Source: an uncultured Polyangiaceae bacterium
GTDB lineage: Bacteria; Myxococcota_A; Polyangia; Polyangiales; Houyiibacteriaceae
NCBI GenBank assembly: GCA_947258625.1
Contig: CAMYJN010000031.1
Location: 1-10,733 of the forward strand
DNA length: 10,733 nt
Direction: 5' to 3'
This document shows positions 1 through 6,107 of this stretch, piece by piece. Below the pieces are notes generated by a model, which had not been told where the DNA came from, made no database searches, and worked only from the letters and a program-made list of their open reading frames with translations. Numbering within the stretch: position 1 is the first letter of the stretch; every line of letters starts with the position of its first letter. A program made the position numbers and the translations under genes.

Positions 1-43
1 TCGAAGGTTTGTCTCGTTCGGTCCTGCCCATCACGCCCAGCAT
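1..43 (-). CDS. 5' end of the gene after nusA, probably YlxR (DUF448) family; cut by window edge
   Basis: Only the first 14 codons are inside the window, reading MLGVMGRTERDKPS. The ATG at 43-41 is preceded by a purine-rich AGAGG (56-52, overlapping the nusA stop) with 8 nt spacing, so translation is probably coupled to nusA. In many bacteria the gene after nusA is ylxR, a small nucleoid/RNA-binding protein whose conserved core begins with a basic stretch followed by TCVGCR, and then infB. The Arg/Lys-rich start suits that position, but the diagnostic motif lies outside the window. An alternative start is the ATG at 31-29. The gene's existence is supported by the ribosome binding site and operon position; its identity is inference from gene order. 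Confidence 0.45.
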   Translation of the reverse strand, partial: MLGVMGRTERDKPS

Positions 44-54
44 CGACGTTACCT

Positions 55-1893
55 CTATCGGGTCTCCTGGGTGGTCTCGGTGTCGTTCCCCGTCTCGCCC
101 GCCGCCTCGGTCTCTGCGCCAGACTCGGTCCCGGACTCGGAACCCGTCTCCGCCTCGGAACCCGTCTCCGCCGCTGCCTCTGCTTCGGCTGCTGCCTCCG
201 CCTCCGCTGCTGCCAACGCGGCGGCCGCTGCCTCTGCTTCGGCGGCGGCTTCCGCCTCCAAGCGTGCCGCTTCCGCCTGAGCGACCGCGACGCTCGCCAG
301 CATCTTCACCTCGATTGGCGGCCACTCCGTTTCGACAAACTTGGCAACCGCGGCTTTGAGCGCCTGCGCCCTCGCCGCGCCGAGCCCCGATTTGATCGCA
401 AGGCGATCGGTATCCTCCTCGCCGGCGATGGCATCGACGGAGGAGTAGCTGTTCTGCTCGAGCTTATCGGCAACCCGACTGTTGACGCCCCGTACGAGGA
501 GCAGCTTGTCGCGCTCGCTGGGCGCCTCCGTCGCTTCCGCCATCGCAGCCAAACGCTCCTTGCGCAGCTCTTCCGTGGCGGTGGCGGCGTCCTCGCGAAG
601 CTTCGCGACATCCTCCGCCGAGACTCCGGGCACCGAGGCAAGCTCCCCTTCGCTGGCTTCGACGACTTCGTCGAGGCTCCGGAAGCCCATGCGGTAGAGC
701 GACCGCGAGAGCTCTTCGTTGGTGCTGAGCCGTGACAGCGCAGCCATCGCTTCTTCCTCGATCTGCTGAAAGCGGGACTCGCTCACGATGTCGAGCCGCC
801 AACCGCTCAGCTGCGAGGCGAGACGCACGTTCTGGCCACGTCGGCCGATGGCCAGTGACAGCTTCGCGTCCGGCACGACGAGCTCCATGTTCGAATTGCC
901 CTCGTCGATGACGACGCGGACGACCTCTGCCGGCGCGATCGCGTTACAAACGAAGCGCGCCGGGTCACGGTCCCATGGCACGATGTCGATCTTTTCGCCG
1001 CGAAGCTCCTGAACCACAGCCTGCACGCGTGAGCCCTTCATGCCCACGCACGCGCCGACGGGGTCGACGTCGGAGTCACGGCTACTCACCGCGATCTTCG
1101 AGCGAGCGCCGGGCTCTCTGGCCGCCGCTACGATCCGCACGATGCCTTCATAGATCTCGGGAACCTCCATTTCGAAGAGCTTCACCAGAATCCCAACGTC
1201 GGTCCGGGAAAGAATGATTTGAGGACCTCGTGCCTCGCGATCGATGTCCTTGAGCAAAGCGACGATGCGATCCCCAGGCCGGTAGCTCTCGCGCGGCGTT
1301 TGCTCGCGGGGTGGCAGTACGGCTTCGACGCCACGGCCGAGGTCGACGATGATATTCGAGCCCCGCTCGAAGCGGCGCACCACGCCGGTGATGATCTCGC
1401 CCTGGCGACCCTTGTACTCGAGGAACACCCGCTCGCGCTCGGCGTCGCGGACGCGCTGGATGATCACCTGCTTCGCGGTCTGGGCGGCGATGCGTCCAAA
1501 GCGGCTCCGGCTCTGCTCGAGGCCTAGCAGCTCTCCGAATTGCTTGTCCTGCTCGCGCGCCTTTTCGCGATCTTCGGGAAGGTAGAAGATCTGAAAGCCC
1601 AGCTCTTCGCCGATTTCCGCCTCGAGCCCATGGGTCTCCGCTTCCTCGACCGTGATCTCCTGCTCACTGTTCTCCACCGCCTGCACGACGGTCATGTACT
1701 GAAAGAGATCGACCGCGCCAGACTCTGGGTTGAACCTCGCTTCGAGCTCGCGATCGGGGCCGAAGGTCTTCTTCGCCGCTGTCAGTATCGCCTGCTCGGT
1801 TGCCTCCACCAGAATTTTGGCGTCGATGCCCTTCTCTTGGCTGACCTGTTCAATCACGTGCTGAAGCGAGAGCGCGCTTTGTTGCATAGCCAT
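55..1893 (-). CDS. nusA: Transcription termination/antitermination factor NusA
   Basis: NusA binds RNA polymerase and nascent RNA and modulates pausing, intrinsic termination and antitermination. The 612-residue product shows the family order. The N-terminal polymerase-binding domain covers about 1-150 and includes [13 protein letters not shown] at 132-144. An S1 domain follows at about 160-230, then two KH domains ([11 protein letters not shown] at 280-290; [15 protein letters not shown] at 345-359). Two helix-hairpin-helix AR2-like repeats lie at about 380-440 and 460-520. An insert at about 100-131 ([17 protein letters not shown] and following) is, from memory, typical of deltaproteobacterial/myxobacterial NusA. 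After residue 532 comes an 80-residue low-complexity tail: an Ala/Glu block to about 575, then a Gly/Ser/Thr/Glu block to the end. The start ATG lies 8 nt after the rimP stop, with AGGTGG at 1903-1898 overlapping that stop, so the two genes are co-transcribed and probably translationally coupled. Confidence 0.97.
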   Translation of the reverse strand: MAMQQSALSLQHVIEQVSQEKGIDAKILVEATEQAILTAAKKTFGPDRELEARFNPESGAVDLFQYMTVVQAVENSEQEITVEEAETHGLEAEIGEELGFQIFYLPEDREKAREQDKQFGELLGLEQSRSRFGRIAAQTAKQVIIQRVRDAERERVFLEYKGRQGEIITGVVRRFERGSNIIVDLGRGVEAVLPPREQTPRESYRPGDRIVALLKDIDREARGPQIILSRTDVGILVKLFEMEVPEIYEGIVRIVAAAREPGARSKIAVSSRDSDVDPVGACVGMKGSRVQAVVQELRGEKIDIVPWDRDPARFVCNAIAPAEVVRVVIDEGNSNMELVVPDAKLSLAIGRRGQNVRLASQLSGWRLDIVSESRFQQIEEEAMAALSRLSTNEELSRSLYRMGFRSLDEVVEASEGELASVPGVSAEDVAKLREDAATATEELRKERLAAMAEATEAPSERDKLLLVRGVNSRVADKLEQNSYSSVDAIAGEEDTDRLAIKSGLGAARAQALKAAVAKFVETEWPPIEVKMLASVAVAQAEAARLEAEAAAEAEAAAAALAAAEAEAAAEAEAAAETGSEAETGSESGTESGAETEAAGETGNDTETTQETR

Positions 1894-1901
1894 CTACCCA
1901 C

Positions 1902-2402
1902 CTAGTTCGAGAATCTGTACACGAGGTTCGCCTGAGCGATTTCCGCGTGTGGAATCGAAAGGACCTTGCCGTCGTGATCGAGCTCGATGTTTTGATCGAC
2001 GACCCTCAGCAGCGTTCCACGGAAGCGGCGCTGCCTTTCAATCGGGGTCTGGGTCTTCACCTTGACCTCGTGACCTGAAAAACGTTCGAAGTCGGCGAGC
2101 TTGACAAGCGGCCGCTCGAGCCCCGGCGAGCTCACCTCGAGGCGGAACCCCCCGGAAGGAAGCAGGTCTTCGTGGACGTCCAAGCTGGTCGACACGTCTC
2201 GGCTGACCGCGGTGCAATCTTCCAGAGAAACCCCGCTGCCGACCTCCAAGCCCGGCACATTGCGGTCGATGATGACCCGAATCACAGCCCCCTTGGGCTC
2301 CCGCAGATAGCGCACATCGACCAGCTCCACACCGTGGGCGAGGCAAATTGGTTCAATTAAGTGCTGCAATGCCTGGACGAGCTGTTGGGTGGCCTGGGTC
2401 AA
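1902..2402 (-). CDS. rimP: Ribosome maturation factor RimP
   Basis: RimP binds the 30S subunit and assists its late assembly. From the TTG at 2402 the product is 166 residues, a normal family length. The N-terminal alpha/beta domain contains LIEPICLAHGVELVDVRY (15-32), IRVIIDR (41-47) and the hallmark VSSPGLERPL (90-99). The C-terminal SH3-like domain follows (about 103-166). The open frame continues upstream to another TTG at 2465, but those extra 21 codons are an intrinsic-terminator hairpin plus T-tract (2455-2421), and RimP proteins usually begin about a dozen residues before the LIEP motif. I therefore prefer TTG 2402, although its ribosome binding site is weak (only AGAG nearby). It is the first gene of the rimP-nusA operon. 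The weak TTG start suggests low or conditional translation. Identity is certain; the start is moderately supported. Confidence 0.94.
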   Translation of the reverse strand: MTQATQQLVQALQHLIEPICLAHGVELVDVRYLREPKGAVIRVIIDRNVPGLEVGSGVSLEDCTAVSRDVSTSLDVHEDLLPSGGFRLEVSSPGLERPLVKLADFERFSGHEVKVKTQTPIERQRRFRGTLLRVVDQNIELDHDGKVLSIPHAEIAQANLVYRFSN

Positions 2403-2420
2403 TTGTCGCTCTGGGTCGCT

Positions 2421-2455
2421 AAACGAAAAATGGGCGGGCCGTGGCGGCCCACCCA
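2421..2455 (-). terminator. Intrinsic terminator-like hairpin in the rimP-nusA leader (possible attenuator)
   Basis: On the minus strand TGGGTGGGCC (2455-2446) pairs with GGCCCGCCCA (2440-2431) around a 5-nt loop. This makes a 10-bp stem with one G-U pair, followed at once by TTTTTCGTTT. No minus-strand gene lies upstream to terminate, while a promoter-like sequence sits 30-57 nt upstream. The hairpin is therefore in the 5' leader of rimP-nusA, ending 18 nt before the TTG start at 2402. E. coli also has terminators in the leader of its nusA operon, and NusA regulates its own operon. Attenuation here is inference by analogy. Confidence 0.72.
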
Positions 2456-2483
2456 GTAGAGGCAAACCAAATTTTCACGCCGG

Positions 2484-2512
2484 CACCTACCACAGCGCCC
2501 CACCCCCTGCAA
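2484..2512 (-). promoter_or_regulatory. Likely sigma-70-type promoter for rimP-nusA
   Basis: The minus strand has TTGCAG (2512-2507), a 17-nt spacer, then TAGGTG (2489-2484). The predicted transcript start is near 2477. The -35 is a 4/6 match to TTGACA; the -10 is weak by E. coli standards, but TAGG-type -10 boxes look familiar from high-GC deltaproteobacteria. It is placed correctly between divergent genes. I found no tRNA-fMet gene (metY) here, unlike the E. coli operon. Confidence 0.5.
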
Positions 2513-2541
2513 GCAAACCGACGCCCTAACGCTTTGCGTCG

Positions 2542-2570
2542 TTGACAGCGTGAAAGGCATCTTGGTATGC
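2542..2570 (+). promoter_or_regulatory. Likely promoter for tatT-tatP
   Basis: A perfect TTGACA (2542-2547) is followed after 17 nt by GTATGC (2565-2570), or after 18 nt by TATGCC. Transcription would start near 2577, leaving a leader of about 40 nt that contains AGGAGG at 2605-2610 before the ATG pair at 2616/2619. It is divergent from the rimP promoter, with about 30 bp between the two -35 elements. Confidence 0.5.
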
Positions 2571-2615
2571 CCCGCCAGTAGCCCCGTCGGATCGGCGCGG
2601 GCGCAGGAGGAAAGC

Positions 2616-3527
2616 ATGATGCGTTCGTTGAAGATCGGGCACTGGTTTGCCCTTGTAAGCCTGGCTGCCTTGGTGGCCAGTTGTGGGTCGACCCGTGAGT
2701 CTGCCTGGGACACCAGCGCGGGTGCGGTTCAACTCGATGACGCCGCTCGGGCGAAGGTGGCCCAACTCATGGCCGCCGCCGAAGCAGCCTATGCCAACCG
2801 TGGGGATCAGGCGCAGGCCAAAGCCGCCGTCGACGCGTGGGCGCAGGCTGCCGACATCGACCCGACGAATGTGACGGCGCTCAACGAGTTGACGCACGCC
2901 ATTTACTTCTACGCCGACTGTCACCTTCGCTTCGACGAGGACAACCCCGACGCCTACAAGAACATGCACGAAGAGGGCACCAGGGCTGCAGAGCGCGCCT
3001 TGTCTACGATGTCCCCGGCCTTTGCAGAAAAGATGGCCGCAGGTGAGCGCATCGAGGATGCGATCAGCGTTCTCAACGCTTCGGCGGTGCCGGCGCTCTA
3101 CTGGCGTTCGGCGAACATGGGCCGCTGGGCCACCCTCGAAAGCTTCGCGACGCTGCTCTCGTACAAAGATGAAATTCGAGAGGTCATGGAGTTCTGCCTC
3201 GCGAACAATTCAGACTATTTCTACAGCGGTCCCAACCGTTACTTCGGCATCTTCTACGCCAGGGCACCCGGTTTCTCGGGCGGCGACATGAAGAAGTCAG
3301 CCGCGTTCTTCAACACGGCGATCGACGAGTACCCGGACTACTACGGCACGCGGATCTCGATGGCGGAAGAATGGGCGATCAAAGAAGACAACCGCCCGCT
3401 CTTCGAAGAGCTGGTGAACTACGTCCTCAAAGGCGACCCGAACGTCATTCCGGCGATCGTTCCCGAGAGCCTGTGCGAGCAGCGCAAAGCCAAGAAGCTG
3501 ATGGCCGAAATCGACGACACGTTCTGA
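2616..3527 (+). CDS. tatT: TRAP transporter-associated TPR lipoprotein, TatT family
   Basis: This is a lipoprotein of the TatT (TRAP transporter T-component) type, first characterised as Treponema pallidum TP0956. That family is helical with tetratricopeptide-like repeats and associates with a TRAP substrate-binding protein (TatP). The start is chosen at ATG 2616, or ATG 2619 just after it, because AGGAGG lies at 2605-2610; upstream in-frame codons lack such a site. The 303-residue product has a lipobox LVASC with Cys23, so it should be diacylated at the membrane. The mature part is helical with TPR-like stretches, for example AKAAVDAWAQAADIDPTNVTALN (split at about 69-91) and KKSAAFFNTAIDEYPDYYGTRI near the C-terminus. 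PALYWRSANMGRWATLESF and GPNRYFGIFYARAPGFSGGD-like segments resemble the TatT consensus as I recall it. The next gene, 54 nt downstream, is a TRAP receptor, the expected partner. The ligand is unknown. Confidence 0.85.
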   Translation: MMRSLKIGHWFALVSLAALVASCGSTRESAWDTSAGAVQLDDAARAKVAQLMAAAEAAYANRGDQAQAKAAVDAWAQAADIDPTNVTALNELTHAIYFYADCHLRFDEDNPDAYKNMHEEGTRAAERALSTMSPAFAEKMAAGERIEDAISVLNASAVPALYWRSANMGRWATLESFATLLSYKDEIREVMEFCLANNSDYFYSGPNRYFGIFYARAPGFSGGDMKKSAAFFNTAIDEYPDYYGTRISMAEEWAIKEDNRPLFEELVNYVLKGDPNVIPAIVPESLCEQRKAKKLMAEIDDTF

Positions 3528-3581
3528 TCTGAATAGGCCCAAGCGCTACGGCGTCCACAGGGCCAGCCCGAGGAGAATCCA

Positions 3582-4601
3582 ATGCGTAAGTCCATTGTCT
3601 GTGTTGCGGCGTTTTGCGCCCTTTCCTTCCTGTTTGCCGAACCCGCTCCAGCATCGTCGCAGGAGTACGAGTTCGTGATGGAGATGGGGACCGTCGTCCC
3701 CGCGGGCAGCCCTTGGGCCCTGCAGCTCAAGCGCCTGAAGAAGTACGTCGAAGAAGAAACCGGCGGCCGAATGAAAGTGAAGCTCCGCCTTGGCGGCTCG
3801 AATGAGCGCTCGCTCGCTCGACGGACCCAGATGGGGAGCAAGCAAGGCTTCGCCGGGTCCGTAGGCGGCCTGAGCTCCATCGTCCGAGAGGTCAACGTCC
3901 TCGAAGCGCCCTACGTGTTTGACACCGTCGAGCAAGCCGACAAGGCCCTCGATGACCCCGAGGTCTTGAAGCAGGTTCGCTCCATTCTCGAGAAGCAGCA
4001 ATTGGTCTTCGCGCTTTGGGGGGAGAACGGCTTTCGCTCCTACTTCAGCCGGCGGCCGATCCGCACCCCGGACGACATGAAAGGGATTCGCTACCGGTCG
4101 CAAGAGGCGGTCGCACACGTGGAAGCGTACAAAGCGCTCGGGGCGAGCCCGGTCACCATCGATGTCGCCAACACGATGACCAGCCTTCAGACGGGCGTCG
4201 TCGACGGTTTCGACAACACCCCGCTCTTCGCGATGGCGACGACCTGGTACCAGGGCCTCGCTGACGACGAACGCAACCTGATCCTCTCGAAGCACAGCTA
4301 CCAGCCTGGAATCGTCGTCTACTCGAAGAAGTGGTTCGACACCCTTCCCAAGGACATCCAGAAGATTCTGCTCACGGTCCCCTACGACCTCACGACCTGG
4401 GGCCGCGATCAGGTCCGCAAGATGGAACCGGTCCTGATCAAGAACCTCGTCCGCTACGGCTACGACATCCACGAGCCGTCCAGCGCCGAGCTCCAGAAGT
4501 TCAAGGCCAAGGAAAAGGGCGTCCCGGAGAATGTCGCGAAGCAGGTCGGCCCCGCAGGACAGAAGCTGCTCAAAGCGGTTCGCGCGGCGCTCGCCAAGTA
4601 G
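3582..4601 (+). CDS. tatP: TRAP transporter periplasmic substrate-binding protein (DctP/TatP family)
   Basis: This is a DctP-family solute receptor of tripartite ATP-independent periplasmic (TRAP) transporters. GAGGAG (3570-3575) sits 6 nt before the ATG. A Sec signal peptide is clear: MRK, a hydrophobic stretch to about residue 19, then a probable cut after APA or APASS (residues 22-26). The 339-residue length is normal. Family marks are the opening beta strand with MEMGTVVPAGSPWA (33-46), DDMKGIRYRS (164-173) with Arg172 at the position of the ligand-carboxylate arginine, GASP (187-190), and LQTGVVDGFDNTP (202-214). Its pairing with the TatT-like lipoprotein upstream makes it a TatP. No DctQ/DctM membrane subunits follow; the next gene is convergent and unrelated. 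The substrate could be a carboxylate or a hydrophobic acid and cannot be read from the sequence. Confidence 0.93.
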   Translation: MRKSIVCVAAFCALSFLFAEPAPASSQEYEFVMEMGTVVPAGSPWALQLKRLKKYVEEETGGRMKVKLRLGGSNERSLARRTQMGSKQGFAGSVGGLSSIVREVNVLEAPYVFDTVEQADKALDDPEVLKQVRSILEKQQLVFALWGENGFRSYFSRRPIRTPDDMKGIRYRSQEAVAHVEAYKALGASPVTIDVANTMTSLQTGVVDGFDNTPLFAMATTWYQGLADDERNLILSKHSYQPGIVVYSKKWFDTLPKDIQKILLTVPYDLTTWGRDQVRKMEPVLIKNLVRYGYDIHEPSSAELQKFKAKEKGVPENVAKQVGPAGQKLLKAVRAALAK

Positions 4602-4605
4602 GCCC

Positions 4606-4663
4606 CCCGTAAAGCTGGCTGGCGCCGGCCACGCGCTCATCGCAAAGCGATGACTTTACTGGG
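4606..4663. other. Nested inverted repeats between convergent tatP and L,D-transpeptidase genes
   Basis: An outer stem pairs CCCGTAAAG (4606-4614) with CTTTAC-T-GGG (4654-4663, one bulged T). It encloses two smaller hairpins: TGGCTGGCGCCGGCCA (4616-4631) and CATCGCAAAGCGATG (4638-4652). The right arm overlaps the TAA stop of the minus-strand gene (4658-4656). There is no U-tract on either strand, so it is not a classical intrinsic terminator. It could fold as a three-way junction in either transcript and act as a 3'-end processing or termination element. Confidence 0.45.
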
Positions 4664-6077
4664 TTTCGCCGCGGACATAGACCCAGGTCCCCGGATTGTC
4701 CTCCGTAGCCATGCCTCCGTGCCAGGTGTCCGGCAGGTCCGGGCCGGCCCAGTTGAATAGCCACTTCGCATCATAAGGGGCCATGTTGATACAGCCGTGG
4801 CTTCGCGGACGCCCGAAGCGGTCGTGCCAGAACGCGCTGTGGAAGGCGTACGCACCTCTGAAGTACATGACGTACGGAACGTCTTCGAGCGAATACGGCG
4901 GCTCGCCCGGCTCATCGTCATCCATGGTGGAGGTCAGATGTTTGCCTCGGATACGGTGCAGGCCCTTGGGTGTGAGGTAGCTCAGCTCCGGGCTGGGCGT
5001 CTTCGTTCGCCCGGTCGAGACCAGGGTGACATAGCGCGGCTGTTTCCAATCATAGGCCACCACAGCCTGTCGCCCGAGATCGACGTCGATCCAACGGTCG
5101 CCCTCGCCCACGCCTTCGGGCGGCGCGGTCGGCTCGATGACCGTCACGTCGGCCTCGCGAACGAGGCGGTCCTTTTCAATGACGAGACAGACACGGTCGT
5201 CGACCCGTCGACGGGATTGCACGGGAAGCCACGAGCGGCTCCGGAGACGCTCACCGGTAGGCTTGAGCTTTCCTCGACCGTTCACCCGATAGACCGTGGT
5301 CTCCTCTCGCCGGGTTACGGCCGCGGGCAGATCCCAGCTTTCGCCGTCTAGCGCTTGCCCTCGGAACCGGCTCCAGTCCTTGCGGCGCAGGTTTTTGGCG
5401 GGCACGAACCCGTTCTGCTGCGTGCGCCAATAGGTTTCGCCATCTCTTTCGAAGCGTCGGTCCAGGCTCACGTAAAATCCTGGTTGAAGGATCCGAAGCA
5501 CGAGCGGGTTCTCGATGACCGCGGCTGTCGCCGGCATCTCGGGCTCCTCGAGGGACGATGGCTCGACACCAGCATCCTCAAGGCCCGAAGGGATCGTGTA
5601 CACCTCGTCGGCCTTCGGGATTCGCCTATAGAGCGGGGTCTTTCGACGAACCGTCACGTACTCGTACGGCATGTCCGCGTCCCGGTCCGGTTGCCGGGCA
5701 CGAAGCTCCGGGAGACGCTCGCCCGAGAACACGAGTATATCTCGCTGACTGCAGGAGAAGCCGCCGGTGTCCAGCTCGTACCAGCCGCCCACGCAGCCTT
5801 CGTGGCCAACAGGCTCGGTTGTCGTCGAATGCAGAAGCGCCCCCGCCCGCAGATAGCCGACTCGGACGCCCTCCGGACTGGGTGCGGATCGAATGGGCGT
5901 GACGAAGCGCTTGGCAAAAACGCGCTGTGGCGGCCCGAGATCGGCCGGCGTCTTTGGAAGCTCCGCCTCGAGGAAAGCCAGCGGGTCATCGACTTGGCAG
6001 CCCGCGAGCGCAAAGACAGCCAAAGCGCCGATCAGCACGCAGCCGGGGTCCATCCCTGTTCGTCGTGTGCGCTGCAC
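4656..6077 (-). CDS. Lipoprotein L,D-transpeptidase (YkuD domain) with N-terminal SH3-like region
   Basis: YkuD-type L,D-transpeptidases form 3-3 crosslinks in peptidoglycan or attach proteins to it, using a cysteine nucleophile. The catalytic signature is intact near the C-terminus: YAFHSAFWHDRFGRPRSHGC (410-429) with His413, Ser426-His427-Gly428-Cys429, followed by INM. The domain begins at about 328 (WIDVDLGRQAVVAYD). Residues about 50-120 look like an SH3-type module and contain Cys95 and Cys109, a possible disulfide; the middle region (140-310) is poorly conserved to my eye. The N-terminus is a lipoprotein signal, VFALAGC with Cys27, so the enzyme is membrane-anchored and faces the periplasm. 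I chose the GTG at 6077 because it gives a basic n-region (RTRR); the ATG at 6053 would start with Asp just before the hydrophobic core. At 473 residues it is longer than simple YkuD enzymes. It is divergent from the next gene with only 30 bp between starts. Confidence 0.92.
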   Translation of the reverse strand: MQRTRRTGMDPGCVLIGALAVFALAGCQVDDPLAFLEAELPKTPADLGPPQRVFAKRFVTPIRSAPSPEGVRVGYLRAGALLHSTTTEPVGHEGCVGGWYELDTGGFSCSQRDILVFSGERLPELRARQPDRDADMPYEYVTVRRKTPLYRRIPKADEVYTIPSGLEDAGVEPSSLEEPEMPATAAVIENPLVLRILQPGFYVSLDRRFERDGETYWRTQQNGFVPAKNLRRKDWSRFRGQALDGESWDLPAAVTRREETTVYRVNGRGKLKPTGERLRSRSWLPVQSRRRVDDRVCLVIEKDRLVREADVTVIEPTAPPEGVGEGDRWIDVDLGRQAVVAYDWKQPRYVTLVSTGRTKTPSPELSYLTPKGLHRIRGKHLTSTMDDDEPGEPPYSLEDVPYVMYFRGAYAFHSAFWHDRFGRPRSHGCINMAPYDAKWLFNWAGPDLPDTWHGGMATEDNPGTWVYVRGETQ

Positions 6078-6107
6078 TGCCTGGGTCTGCTACGAACTGT
6101 CATTAGG

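Noticed and set aside
71..280. Plus-strand frame rich in Ser and Ala opposite the NusA tail
   Set aside because: It is the antisense of the Ala/Glu low-complexity codons of nusA, with no ribosome binding site or domain.
2466..2541. Searched for an initiator tRNA (metY) upstream of rimP as in E. coli
   Set aside because: No cloverleaf arms or T-loop sequence were found on the minus strand.
2526..2969. Minus-strand frame opposite the start of the TatT gene
   Set aside because: It is antisense to a well-supported coding region with a lipobox and covers the divergent promoter area; composition is shadow-like.
3546..4640. Long (364-codon) minus-strand open frame opposite tatP
   Set aside because: Long antisense frames are expected in high-GC genes; the plus strand encodes a clear DctP-family protein with signal peptide and ribosome binding site.
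5355..6107. In-frame upstream extension of the 6108-7448 protein
   Set aside because: The 251 extra codons are wholly antisense to the L,D-transpeptidase gene and resemble no protein; the hydrophobic anchor follows directly after the ATG at 6108.
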